Assembly (NCBI RefSeq): GCF_036327755.1
Contig: NZ_CP109596.1
Coordinates: forward strand, 5,394,001-5,458,000
Source: Nocardia sp. NBC_01503
Lineage (GTDB): Bacteria; Actinomycetota; Actinomycetes; Mycobacteriales; Mycobacteriaceae
Direction of reading: 5' to 3'
DNA: 64,000 nucleotides
A model generated the notes under the pieces. That model searched no databases. It was not told the DNA's origin and saw nothing but the letters and a program-made list of their open reading frames with translations. Positions 33,153-41,544 of the stretch are shown here, piece by piece (position 1 is the stretch's first letter; each line of letters opens with the position of its first letter). The position numbers and the translations under genes were made by a program.

Positions 33153-34733
33153 ATGATTCCAAGAGGGGAAACCGATATCGTGAACGGCGCGCACGCGCTG
33201 CTCACATCGGTGCATACCCTGATCGAGGAGTCGTTCTATCCGCTCACCGATTCCGAGTTCGTGGGGGTGATGGGTGAGGTGGAAACCGCTCTGCGGCAAC
33301 TGGAGACGGTCAAGCATCGTCTGATCGCCGAGACCGAGCGTCGTTCGTTGGCGGAGCGGAATGGTTTCCGTAAGACTTCGGTGTATTTGGAGCGGACTCT
33401 GCGTTTGTCTCACGCTGATGCGTTGGCGCGGGTGCGTGCGGCGGAGAAGTTGAGTCCGCAGGTCACCCAGCAGGGTGTGGATGTGGGTCCGGAATTGCGG
33501 TATGTGGCGTTGGCGCAGGCGGAGGGTGTGATCTCGGTCGATCATGCTCGTCGTATCGCGTGGATCATCGGGCGTCTGCCCGAGGTCGCGACCGCTGCCG
33601 AGCGTGAGAACGCGGAGTTGATCCTCACCGATTACGCCCGTGAGGGTTCACCCGATGTGCTCCCGGGTTTGGGTGAGGAGATCATGGCGCGTATCGACCC
33701 TGATGGCACGTTGACTCGTGATCGGGACCGTCAGCGTCGTCGTGGTCTGAGTTTGGGTAAACAGCGTGTGGATGGCATGTCCCAACTCTCGGGTGAGATC
33801 ACGCCGGAGTTGCGTGCGTTGCTCGATCCGTTGCTGGCCAAGTTCGCTCGCCCGGGCATGTGTAATCCCGAAGACCCTCACAGCCCGCACCCCGGCACCG
33901 CCGCCGCGCATGCTGCCGCTGGCGCGACTCCCGCCCACGATTCGATTGCCGCTACCGCTAATGCTGATGCGGCGGATGATGTGAATGACGTTAGCGATAT
34001 CGAGGCTCTCCGGGCTGCTGCCGCGCGTGATACGCGCACGGCCGCGCAGCGTAATCATGATGCGCTGCTGGCGATTCTGGGTTTGGGTGTCGATACCAGC
34101 GCACTCGGCACTCATCGTGGTGTGCCGGTCGCGGCGATCATCACCATGACTTTGGCCGAGGTGGAGCAGGCCGCGGGGGTGGCGACCACCGCCACCGGCG
34201 GTACGGTCTCGATCCCCGAGGCGTTGAGGCTGGCGCAGGGTTCGCGGCCGTGGCTGGCGATCTTCGACGGTGCGGGGAGGCCGTTGCGGTTGGGTCGGGG
34301 TCGCAGGTTGGCCAGTGCGGCACAGCGTTTGGCGTTGATCGCCGCCGAAAAAGGCTGCACACGCCCGGGGTGTGGTGCCCCGGCATCGATCTCGGCGGTG
34401 CATCACGTCACCGAGTACGCGAAAGAGGGTCGCACCGATATCGAGAATCTGACCCTGGCCTGCGATTCCTGCCACGCCTTGATTCATGACGGTCCTGGTG
34501 GTTGGAAGACGGTGAGATTGCCCTCCGATCACAGGTTCGCGGGCCGTACCGGTTGGATCGCCCCGCCCTCGGTGGATTCCTCGGGGGTGCCGAAGGTGAA
34601 TCAGCGTCATGATCTGCGGGGTCAGCTGCTGGCCGGGTTGGCGAAGATTCATGCGCGCAATGAGGTTGTCGCGCAGAGGCATCGGGTGCGGTTGGGGCCG
34701 TTGGCTGTCCAGGTTTGCGCTGCGGGGGAGTAG
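33153..34733 (+). CDS. HNH endonuclease, DUF222/13E12 repeat family
   Basis: 526 residues. The DUF222 part spans about residues 20-400 (ESFYPLTDSEFVGVMGEVE, FRKTSVYLERTLRLSHADAL, VISVDHARRIAWIIGRLP). The HNH nuclease is at about 425-465: CTRPGCGAP, SAVHHVTEYAKEGRTDIENL, CDSCHALIHDG, with all Cys/His/Asn in place. An Ala/Asp-rich linker (residues 245-285) separates them. These genes are multicopy in mycolata (13E12 family) and may be mobile. Codon use differs from the neighbours: many TTG, GGT, CGT and GAT codons, suggesting an independent history. Confidence 0.9.
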   Translation: MIPRGETDIVNGAHALLTSVHTLIEESFYPLTDSEFVGVMGEVETALRQLETVKHRLIAETERRSLAERNGFRKTSVYLERTLRLSHADALARVRAAEKLSPQVTQQGVDVGPELRYVALAQAEGVISVDHARRIAWIIGRLPEVATAAERENAELILTDYAREGSPDVLPGLGEEIMARIDPDGTLTRDRDRQRRRGLSLGKQRVDGMSQLSGEITPELRALLDPLLAKFARPGMCNPEDPHSPHPGTAAAHAAAGATPAHDSIAATANADAADDVNDVSDIEALRAAAARDTRTAAQRNHDALLAILGLGVDTSALGTHRGVPVAAIITMTLAEVEQAAGVATTATGGTVSIPEALRLAQGSRPWLAIFDGAGRPLRLGRGRRLASAAQRLALIAAEKGCTRPGCGAPASISAVHHVTEYAKEGRTDIENLTLACDSCHALIHDGPGGWKTVRLPSDHRFAGRTGWIAPPSVDSSGVPKVNQRHDLRGQLLAGLAKIHARNEVVAQRHRVRLGPLAVQVCAAGE

Positions 34734-34803
34734 GGGTACGGCCCGGGGCCTTCGTAGCAGACCCGGGCAGTGACCCTGCGGTGCCAGCGGGGTTCGGGAG
34801 GAC

Positions 34804-34868
34804 AAGCAAAACAAACGCGGCAGTGCCGGGTACGGCAGACGAAGTAACCAGCACTGCCTGTTCTGCTT
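34804..34868. terminator. Large imperfect inverted repeat between convergent genes
   Basis: AAGCAAAACA (34804-34813) and GGCAGTGC (34819-34826) pair with GCACTGCC (34851-34858) and TGTTCTGCTT (34859-34868), with one mismatch and a 5-base bulge. It lies between the HNH gene and the convergent thioesterase gene, so a bidirectional terminator is likely; a decayed element end is an alternative. Confidence 0.5.
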
Positions 34869-34948
34869 TGCAGCCCGGTTGAGCGAAGCAAAACCGCCCG
34901 CAAGAGAACCGACATGGGTCGGCCCCAGACCTCCCCACGAAACCATCT

Positions 34949-35752
34949 CTACGAACGAGACGCAGAAAACTCAGCCATATCCACCTGCCGCCGAACATTG
35001 GACACTCCCGTGGCAACACAAGTCCCCAACACCCCGCCCCGGTCATACATCACAGCGGTCCCCACCATCACCCCCTCGGAAGCAACCCGATCCACCGCAA
35101 CCAACCCCACCTCATCCCCGACGGGCAACCGCGAAAGCGTCACCGTCACATCACTATTGATATACCCCACCCCCTCCGTCCCCCAATTGCACGCGAGATT
35201 AGTCGTATCCCCGATGAATGCCGCCCGCTGAAACACCGAAATCCGCTCTCCCTCAACCAGAGCGGGCAGATTCTGCCAAATAGCCTTCCGCTCCCCGTTC
35301 TGCCCCGACGCGAAGTCCGAACTCCACTCGAACTCACCACTCTTGAACAACGGAGCATCACCCCCCGGCGTATTCAACTCCCGCTCCGGCATCGGCAACT
35401 CCCGCTCCGCCTGCCACACCCGCCCCGAAGGTTCTTGTCCCACGGTCAAATACATCACGCTGGCCCGCGCCCGCACCTCACCCTGCTGCACGATGGAGGC
35501 GTCGATCACCCGCACCCGCTTCCCATCCCGCACGATCTCACTCCGCACCGAGATCGGCTCATTGAGCACGGGCCGGAACAGATCCGCGGTGAACCGTGCG
35601 GGCACGAACCCCACCCCCGGCGACAACGTCTCCATCTCGCGCGCGAGCAGCCCGCACACCCCGGTCCCCGCCACCTGCTTCGAACTCCAGGCGCTCACCG
35701 CCATCGGCGTCGCCGTGAACCGGCCATCCTCCATCGTGAAGAACGCGACCAT
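34949..35752 (-). CDS. Acyl-CoA thioesterase family (hot-dog) protein
   Basis: 267 residues from ATG 35752, preceded by a perfect AGGAGG. The pattern AVSAWSSKQVAGTGVCGLLARE, FVPARFTADLFRPV, EIVRDGKRVRVIDASIVQQGEVRARASVMYL is a TesB-like double hot-dog fold; the second half has YINSDVTVTLSRLPVGDEVGLVAVDR and LGTCVATGVSNVR. These hydrolyse acyl-CoA thioesters. An upstream ATG at 35786 is possible but has no ribosome site. Confidence 0.78.
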   Translation of the reverse strand: MVAFFTMEDGRFTATPMAVSAWSSKQVAGTGVCGLLAREMETLSPGVGFVPARFTADLFRPVLNEPISVRSEIVRDGKRVRVIDASIVQQGEVRARASVMYLTVGQEPSGRVWQAERELPMPERELNTPGGDAPLFKSGEFEWSSDFASGQNGERKAIWQNLPALVEGERISVFQRAAFIGDTTNLACNWGTEGVGYINSDVTVTLSRLPVGDEVGLVAVDRVASEGVMVGTAVMYDRGGVLGTCVATGVSNVRRQVDMAEFSASRS

Positions 35753-35910
35753 CTTCCCCTCCTGATTTTCAAGATCTCCCAGCATTAGAGCATGTCCGGA
35801 TCTGCCGCATTCACGGCCCGTAACGAGGGGCGCGGACCGGCGCCGTCGATCGAGACTGGATGGTGCACAGCGCAATCGACCTCCATCGCAGCGATGGGGA
35901 AGGGAATCTC

Positions 35911-36636
35911 ATGTCCTCGCCGACAACCGTCGTTCTCGTGCACGGAGCCTTCGCCGACGCCGCCAGCTGGGCTCCCGTCACCGAGCGCCTGCTCGCCCAG
36001 GGGTATCGCGTGCTGGCTCCGCCGGTCTTCAACCGCGGCCTCTCCGAGGACGCGGCCTACATCAAATCCTTCGCGGAGCAGATCGAGGGGCCGGTGCTGC
36101 TGGCCGGGCACTCCTACGGTGGCGCGGTCATCACCGTCGCGGGTGTCGCCGACAATGTGACCGGGCTCGTCTATGTCTCCGGCTATGTGCTGGAGGAGGG
36201 TGAATCCCTGGGCGAGCTGCAAGGCGGATTCCCCGATTCCGAACTGGCCGCCAACCTGGTCTACACCAAGTATCCGGTGGCGGAGGGCGAGCCCGGAACC
36301 GATGTCTCGGTCGACATCGCCGCATTCCCCGAGGTTTTCGCCGCGGGTCTGGACCCCGTCCGCGCCCGGGTGCTCGCCGTATCGCAGCGCCCCCTGTCCG
36401 CCTTCGCATTCGGCGAGCCCGCGAGCGCCGCCGCCTGGAAGACCAAGCCGGCCTGGGGCATTGTGTCCAGCGCCGACCGCACCATCAATCCCGAGGTGGA
36501 GCGATTCGGCTACAAGCGCGCCGGTCTGCGCTCGGTGGTGGAGCTCAACGCACCGCACCTGGTGATGCAAACCCATCCCGATGAGGTCGCCGCCGTAATC
36601 GTCTCGGCGATAACCGAACTGGCCGGAGACTCGTAG
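35911..36636 (+). CDS. Alpha/beta hydrolase
   Basis: 241 residues. TTVVLVHGAFADAASWAPVTERL holds the oxyanion HG, VLLAGHSYGGAVITVAG the nucleophile Ser, and the C-terminal NAPHLVMQTHPDEVAAVI the catalytic His. It resembles EstC/salicylate-esterase-like actinobacterial hydrolases. AGGGAA precedes ATG 35911. It lies just upstream of an ECF41-type sigma factor, an arrangement typical of ECF41 regulons, so it may be a target or partner of that sigma factor. Confidence 0.87.
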   Translation: MSSPTTVVLVHGAFADAASWAPVTERLLAQGYRVLAPPVFNRGLSEDAAYIKSFAEQIEGPVLLAGHSYGGAVITVAGVADNVTGLVYVSGYVLEEGESLGELQGGFPDSELAANLVYTKYPVAEGEPGTDVSVDIAAFPEVFAAGLDPVRARVLAVSQRPLSAFAFGEPASAAAWKTKPAWGIVSSADRTINPEVERFGYKRAGLRSVVELNAPHLVMQTHPDEVAAVIVSAITELAGDS

Positions 36637-36682
36637 CCCGCGCGGTACCCGGATCTCCCACGGTGGCGATAGTTTGGAAGCC

Positions 36683-37570
36683 GTGGGCGAACCGGGGGCA
36701 TTCGACGAGTTGCGGCCGCTGCTGTTCACGATCGCGTACGAGATCCTGGGGAGCGCGGCCGATGCGGAAGATGTGGTGCAGGACAGCTATCTGCGGTGGC
36801 GGGATGCGCGGGCGGTCGAGCATCCACGCGCGTACCTGACCCAGGTTGTCACGCGGCAGGCGCTCAACCGGCTGCGCACGGTGAAGCGGCGGCGCGAGGA
36901 GTACGTCGGGGATTGGCTACCCGAACCGATTCGCACCGAACACGATGCCAGCCACGACATTCTGCTGGCCGAATCGGTATCGATGGCCATGTTGCTCGTT
37001 TTGGAAACCTTGAGCCCGACCGAGCGCGCGGTATTCGTGCTCGCCGAGGTGTTCGGGCATTCGCTGGTCGAGATCGCGGAGATGATCGACAAGAACGACG
37101 CGACGGTCCGGCAGATCGCGCATCGCGCGCGCGAGCATGTGCGGGCGCGGCGTAAGCGATTCGAACCCGATTCCGATACGAGTCGCGCGGTGATCACGCA
37201 GTTCGCGGTGGCGTCGCGCACCGGTGATGTGCGGACGTTGATGGAGGTGCTCGCCCCGGACGTGGTGTCGATCGCCGATGGCGGCGGCAAGGTCACCGTG
37301 GCGGGCCGCCCGATCCGCGGCCCCGAGGCGGTGGCCAAGTACCTGATCGCACTGGCACGAGGACCCATGGCGGAGATGACCTTCGACCTCGGCACCTTCA
37401 ACGCGCTCCCCGCGCTGCTATGCCACACCGCGGCGGGGGAGCTCGATTCGATTCTGCTGATCGAGGTCTCCGGGAATCTCATCTCCGGCCTGTACGCCGT
37501 CCGCAATCCCGACAAACTGCGCGAGTCCGCGGTGCCGCGTCCGCTCAGCCGTGCCGCAGACCACAGTTGA
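36683..37570 (+). CDS. ECF41-type RNA polymerase sigma factor (SigJ-like)
   Basis: 295 residues. Region 2 is GAFDELRPLLFTIAYEILGSAADAEDVVQDSYLRW and region 4 is TLSPTERAVFVLAEVFGHSLVEIAEMIDKN...VRQIAHRAREHV. A SnoaL-like C-terminal domain follows (residues ~175-280: VAGRPIRGPEAVAKYLIALARG, AVRNPDKL), which in ECF41 proteins regulates activity in place of an anti-sigma factor. GTG 36683 gives the usual MGEPGAFDEL start; TTG 36674 is nine bases earlier and also possible. The adjacent hydrolase is a likely partner gene. Confidence 0.9.
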   Translation: MGEPGAFDELRPLLFTIAYEILGSAADAEDVVQDSYLRWRDARAVEHPRAYLTQVVTRQALNRLRTVKRRREEYVGDWLPEPIRTEHDASHDILLAESVSMAMLLVLETLSPTERAVFVLAEVFGHSLVEIAEMIDKNDATVRQIAHRAREHVRARRKRFEPDSDTSRAVITQFAVASRTGDVRTLMEVLAPDVVSIADGGGKVTVAGRPIRGPEAVAKYLIALARGPMAEMTFDLGTFNALPALLCHTAAGELDSILLIEVSGNLISGLYAVRNPDKLRESAVPRPLSRAADHS

Positions 37571-37614
37571 TCTCATGTCACGGTTTCGAATCCCACGCGC
37601 CTGCGAGAAGGACC

Positions 37615-38052
37615 TCAGCTCTCGATCACCGCGGCCAACTTCGGCATGAGGTTCCGCCACCCGCGTTCCATGGCATTGCGCGCCATCTTGCCGCGCTTGT
37701 CCTCGATATCGAACCCGGTCTGCGTCAACAGCAATCGCGTCCCGCGCCCCTGCGGCCGCACGGTCCAGTCCACCACCCACCGCACCGGACTCTCCGGCCG
37801 CATATAGATCCAGCTGTAGGTCAACTGTTCCCCGTGCCGCGCCACCAGCACCTCGGCGGCGACCTCGGACGGCGGTTGGGTAGGGAAAACCAGAATGAAC
37901 CGCGTCCCCACCTCGGCCTCGAACCCCACGGTCCGGGCGAACCACCGCTCCATCACCTCCGGCCGAGTCAGCGCCTCCCACACCACCTCCGGCGGCCGCG
38001 CGAAGAACCGCCCGATCTCCACCGCCGCCGGATTCAACTCCGCATCATCCAT
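37615..38052 (-). CDS. SRPBCC/AHSA1 domain protein
   Basis: 145 residues. IGRFFARPPEVVWEALTRPEVMERWFA, YSWIYMRPESPVRWVVDWTV and the C-terminal helix ERGWRNLMPKLAAVIE match the AHSA1-type START fold. ATG 38052 is chosen over an ATG two codons earlier on position alone. Function beyond ligand binding cannot be given. It is convergent with the sigma-factor gene. Confidence 0.8.
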   Translation of the reverse strand: MDDAELNPAAVEIGRFFARPPEVVWEALTRPEVMERWFARTVGFEAEVGTRFILVFPTQPPSEVAAEVLVARHGEQLTYSWIYMRPESPVRWVVDWTVRPQGRGTRLLLTQTGFDIEDKRGKMARNAMERGWRNLMPKLAAVIES

Positions 38053-38161
38053 GCCCACTACCCCTCGCCGTCTTCACCACCGTGCCATGCCTGACGATTC
38101 ATCCAACGTACCAATCGGCAACCGAAACGTTATGCAAGGCAGCGACATTCTGGCCTGCGGT

Positions 38162-38181
38162 CGTGGCCTATTTCGGCCACG
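38162..38181. promoter_or_regulatory. Perfect hairpin/palindrome upstream of small secreted protein
   Basis: CGTGGCC-TATTTC-GGCCACG has 7-bp perfect arms. It lies in the divergent region between the AHSA1 gene start and the small secreted-protein gene, so it is more likely an operator or 5'-leader structure than a terminator. Confidence 0.35.
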
Positions 38182-38277
38182 CGAAAAAGCCATCTGAATC
38201 GAGAATGTTTCATATGCTCTGACGCGGCAGCGGGACTGCACCGTTCTGCCTGGGCAACCTGATAAGGGGACAATTTC

Positions 38278-38523
38278 ATGAAGCGAACCATTCTCGTCGG
38301 CGTAGCCGCCTGCGCGCTCCTGGGAGCAGCCGCCGGAACCGCTGCGGCAGCGGGCGTTCCGCTCACCGCCTCGGAGGTGGATATCAGCCCCGGCTCGGCC
38401 GGGGACCTCGGCAATGCGATCGGCGCGGGTTCGGTCAATGCGGGCAGCTCCGCTGCCACCCTGGGCAGTGCCTTCGGCGGCGGTTACTGGGATGGGGTGC
38501 TCAGCAGCCTCTCCGCCCACTGA
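38278..38523 (+). CDS. Small secreted protein
   Basis: 81 residues. A signal peptide (MKRTILVGVAACALLGAAAG, cleavage after AAAA) precedes a ~55-residue mature peptide rich in Gly, Ser and Ala (ISPGSAGDLGNAIGAGSVNA, GSAFGGGYWDGVLSSLS). Its sequence is similar in style to small exported actinobacterial proteins that coat the cell surface; no function is known. GATAAGGGGAC upstream supports the start. A strong hairpin terminator follows at 38538. Confidence 0.7.
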   Translation: MKRTILVGVAACALLGAAAGTAAAAGVPLTASEVDISPGSAGDLGNAIGAGSVNAGSSAATLGSAFGGGYWDGVLSSLSAH

Positions 38524-38537
38524 GCAGCCAATTCTGA

Positions 38538-38565
38538 GGCAGGCCATGGGATTTCATGGCCTGCC
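38538..38565. terminator. Bidirectional hairpin terminator
   Basis: GGCAGGCCATG-GGATTT-CATGGCCTGCC: perfect 11-bp arms and a 6-base loop, between two convergent stops (38523 and 38569). The same left arm with 5' flank (CCAATTCTGAGGCAGGCCATG) recurs with one change at 39460-39480 inside the debranching-type gene. Confidence 0.75.
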
Positions 38566-38568
38566 CGG

Positions 38569-39123
38569 TCAGTTCCCGAAGTCGACGTCGTCGGCCGCGA
38601 TGACCTGCGCGATGCGGCCGGGTGCGGTGGTGTACTGCCAGTAGAGGTTGGTGTGGCGGATGACGGCTTCCGGGGACGGGGCACCCCATGCGGAGAGATC
38701 CTCGGTGGTGTGCGCGTCCTCGACCAGGACGGTGTCGTAACCGCGAACGAATGCGCCGTGCAGGGTGGAGCGAATACAGGCATCGGTCTGCGCGCCCGCG
38801 ATGAAGACTCGACTGACCTCGAGACCCGTGAGAATCGACTCGAGACCGGTGTCCTCGAACGAGTCGCCGTAGCTCTTGTCCAGGCGGAGTTCATCATCGG
38901 CGGGCTTCAGCTCCGGGACTATCTGCCACGGGTCGCTACCCGGGACGCGGTCCTCGGTGATGTCCTGGACCCAAAGAACGGGAACCCGCGCGGAGCGCGC
39001 TTTCTCGACCAGGCGGCCGATCGCTGCCACCACGGCCTCGCGCTGATGCGCATCGGCGACGACGCTGTTCTGCGCATCGACGACGATGACGGCGGATTGC
39101 GGGCGATTCTCGGGGTAGGTCAC
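38569..39123 (-). CDS. Cysteine hydrolase (isochorismatase/nicotinamidase family)
   Basis: 184 residues. The catalytic Asp is in SAVIVVDAQNSVVAD, the Lys in LRLDKSYGDSFEDT, and the Cys in IAGAQTDACIRSTLHGAF; the cis-peptide AGA-Q-T-D-x-C region is intact. Members hydrolyse nicotinamide, isochorismate or carbamoyl compounds. The start is uncertain: GTG 39123 gives MTYPENRPQSA, with no clear ribosome site. Confidence 0.87.
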   Translation of the reverse strand: MTYPENRPQSAVIVVDAQNSVVADAHQREAVVAAIGRLVEKARSARVPVLWVQDITEDRVPGSDPWQIVPELKPADDELRLDKSYGDSFEDTGLESILTGLEVSRVFIAGAQTDACIRSTLHGAFVRGYDTVLVEDAHTTEDLSAWGAPSPEAVIRHTNLYWQYTTAPGRIAQVIAADDVDFGN

Positions 39124-39238
39124 AGCTGTCGATCGTAGGGCGACTCGGACCGTGACAACCTGCAAAAGGTGTAAATCCCCGGTGACGGGGAACTCCGTGG
39201 TAAGCCAAGGAAATTCGAGTCACGCTGTTCCATCGAGC

Positions 39239-39448
39239 ATGGAGGGCAGTGCATTGATATCGGAATTTGCTGGGAGTTCGACCTCGGATCTGTGGTTGTC
39301 GCAGTATCGGGACTGCGCCTGTGAACCACTCTGTCTCACCGTGGAGAAGGCGCGATTCGTCATAGCCGTGCACGCGGGACATGGTCCCGCGTGCCGGGAG
39401 TATCTCGGTGCGTCCGCGTTCGTCGCGGAGTTCGAGGCCGCCTATTAG
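39239..39448 (+). CDS. Possible small protein
   Basis: 69 codons from ATG 39239, with Cys-rich content (YRDCACEPLCL, GPACREYLG) and coding-like GC at third positions in the second half. It overlaps the convergent debranching-type gene end by 4 bp. No ribosome site and no family recognised; could be spurious. Confidence 0.35.
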   Translation: MEGSALISEFAGSSTSDLWLSQYRDCACEPLCLTVEKARFVIAVHAGHGPACREYLGASAFVAEFEAAY

Positions 39449-41544
39449 TCGATGAGCGTCCAATCCTGAGGCAGGCCATGAACTTTCATGGCCTCACCCT
39501 CGGCTTCGATACTCAGGGTGTGTGCGCCCAGGCGCAGGTCGGTCAGTATCAGGCGACCCCAGCGCCGAGGAAGCTTCGGAGCGAGTTTCAACTGCCCGCG
39601 CGGGACGTCGACATCCAGGCCGAGCATGGAACGCACCAGCAGCAGGGGAGCGGCGCTCGCCCACGCCTGAGGTGAACACGAGGTGGGATACGGTACGGGA
39701 GAATGGAATTGGGTGCGGGGGAAGCCGCAGAACAATTCCGGTGGACGGCCGTCGAAGGCCAGGGCGGCATCCAGCAGACCATCCGAGAGTCGCTCGGCCA
39801 AATCGACCGCACCCGGGATATGCCGGTAGCGCATCAAACCCGCCACGGCGATCGCGGTGTCATGCGGCCAGACCGAACCATTGTGGTAACTCATGGGATT
39901 GAACGCACCCATACTCGCGGAGAGCGTGCGCAGCCCGAACCCGCAATCCATATCCTGGTCGGCGAGCCGCTGAACTATCAGGGCCGCATGATCGTCATCC
40001 ACGATTCCGGTCCACAGCAGATGCGCGATATTGCTTGTGAGGGAATCCAGCTGCCGTTTGTCGCGGTCCAGAGCGACGGCGTACCAGCCGCGCTCCGGAA
40101 TCCAGAACGCCTCGGTGAATCGCCGTTTACCTTCCGCCGCTTGCTGTCTGAGCCTGTCGGCCAGCATCGATTCGCCATCCGCCTCGGCGATCTCGGCCCG
40201 CGCCATCCGGGCCGCGTACACGTACCCCTGCACCTCGCACAGCGCGATAGGAGCCTGAGCCACCTGACCCTCGGCATCGTTGATGCCGTCGAAGCTGTCC
40301 TTCCAGCCCTGATTCGCCAAGCCGCGGTCGGTCTTTCGGTGATATTCGACCAGCCCGTCACCGTCGGCATCGCCGAAGTGGTCGATCCACGACAGTGCCG
40401 CGTCGGCGGCGGGCAGCAGTTCGCGCACCACCTGCTCCTCCGCACCCCAGCGGCGGCATTCGCCCAGCAGCATGACGAACAGCGGTGTGGCATCGACGGA
40501 GCCGTAATACACATTGCCTCCGAGGACTTGATGCCCGGCGGGGCCGCGCCGCATCTCGTGCATGATGCGGCCCGGCTCCTCCTCGGTGAGCGGATCCACC
40601 GTCGTCCCTTGCAATTTCGCCAACTGCCGCAGCGTGCCCACAGCGAGATCGCTATCAAGCAGCAGCGACATCCACGAGGTGAGCAGGCTGTCGCGACCGA
40701 ACAGGGTCATGAACCAGGGCGCGCCGGCCGCGACATACGCCGACAGGCCGTCACCCCGGTCCTCGATTCGCAGTGCGCCCAAATCGCTTTCGGTGTGGCG
40801 CAGGATATGCGCGAGCCCCGGATCGGTGGAGCTGAGATCGGTGGCCGTCGCGCGCCAGGCCCGCAATCTGTGCCCTGGACTCTCCTCGTCGCAGGCGAGC
40901 GGCACCCGCCGGTGCGCGATCACCGGTTCGGCGATCACCCGCGCCTGCCATTGACCGTGCGCGGGTACCACCGCACGCCAATTCAATGCCCCCGGAGCGA
41001 CAATCGGCTCGCCGGTGCCGCTCACGATCAGCCCGCGTCCAGGATCGGTGTGATCGGCGATATGCAGTTCCTGTCCGGATACGGACGTCTCCGCACCGCC
41101 CGGATGCCCGCGACCGTCCTTGACCGCGAACAGATCCGCGAAATCGGCAGCCACATGCAGGCTCAACGACACCGCGGTGTCCTCGCGCCCCAGATTGTGA
41201 ATGCTGATCGTCTCCTTCATGCCCTCGCCGATCATGCGGCGGCGCACGATCAACAGCGTGCTGTCCGCCAGCCCCGGCCGCGGCGGCATCCGCAGCACGA
41301 ACCGCGCCGCGAAGGCCTCCGGGGTGAGCACGGTCAGCTGTTCGGCCCGCTGACCGTCCACCCGCAACTCCCACCGCGACACCACCCGCGCATCGCGAAA
41401 GAACAAGCCCTGCGCGGTACCCGGATGAATATCGCCCAGCTGATCGGAGAGGCAGAAGGTACTCGCCTCCACCAGCGTCACCGTGGGATGCGACCCGCCG
41501 ACACCGATCGGCGGGCCCGCATTGAAGACCTGTGGCGTGCTCAC
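39445..41544 (-). CDS. Amylo-alpha-1,6-glucosidase-type / glycogen debranching N-terminal domain protein
   Basis: 699 residues. The N-terminal beta domain (FCLSDQLGDIHPGTAQGLFFRDARVVSRWEL) is the debranching-enzyme N-terminal family; the C-terminal (alpha/alpha)6 barrel of GH15/GH63-like type has YVAAGAPWFMTLFGRDSLLTSW (acidic catalytic region), GLANQGWKDSFDGI, and NGSVWPHDTAIAVAGLMRY. Likely a trimming alpha-glucosidase on a storage or surface glucan. It is translationally coupled (GTGA) to a GT4 glycosyltransferase gene; this pair is common in actinomycetes. Its last codons overlap a palindrome related to 38538-38565. Confidence 0.87.
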   Translation of the reverse strand: MSTPQVFNAGPPIGVGGSHPTVTLVEASTFCLSDQLGDIHPGTAQGLFFRDARVVSRWELRVDGQRAEQLTVLTPEAFAARFVLRMPPRPGLADSTLLIVRRRMIGEGMKETISIHNLGREDTAVSLSLHVAADFADLFAVKDGRGHPGGAETSVSGQELHIADHTDPGRGLIVSGTGEPIVAPGALNWRAVVPAHGQWQARVIAEPVIAHRRVPLACDEESPGHRLRAWRATATDLSSTDPGLAHILRHTESDLGALRIEDRGDGLSAYVAAGAPWFMTLFGRDSLLTSWMSLLLDSDLAVGTLRQLAKLQGTTVDPLTEEEPGRIMHEMRRGPAGHQVLGGNVYYGSVDATPLFVMLLGECRRWGAEEQVVRELLPAADAALSWIDHFGDADGDGLVEYHRKTDRGLANQGWKDSFDGINDAEGQVAQAPIALCEVQGYVYAARMARAEIAEADGESMLADRLRQQAAEGKRRFTEAFWIPERGWYAVALDRDKRQLDSLTSNIAHLLWTGIVDDDHAALIVQRLADQDMDCGFGLRTLSASMGAFNPMSYHNGSVWPHDTAIAVAGLMRYRHIPGAVDLAERLSDGLLDAALAFDGRPPELFCGFPRTQFHSPVPYPTSCSPQAWASAAPLLLVRSMLGLDVDVPRGQLKLAPKLPRRWGRLILTDLRLGAHTLSIEAEGEAMKVHGLPQDWTLID
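39460..39494. repeat. Second copy of the AGGCCATG palindrome, in coding sequence
   Basis: AGGCCATGA-ACTT-TCATGGCCT (39473-39494) has 9-bp arms. With its left flank it repeats the sequence of the terminator at 38538. Here it encodes the C-terminal AMKVHGLPQDW of the debranching-type enzyme. Confidence 0.6.
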
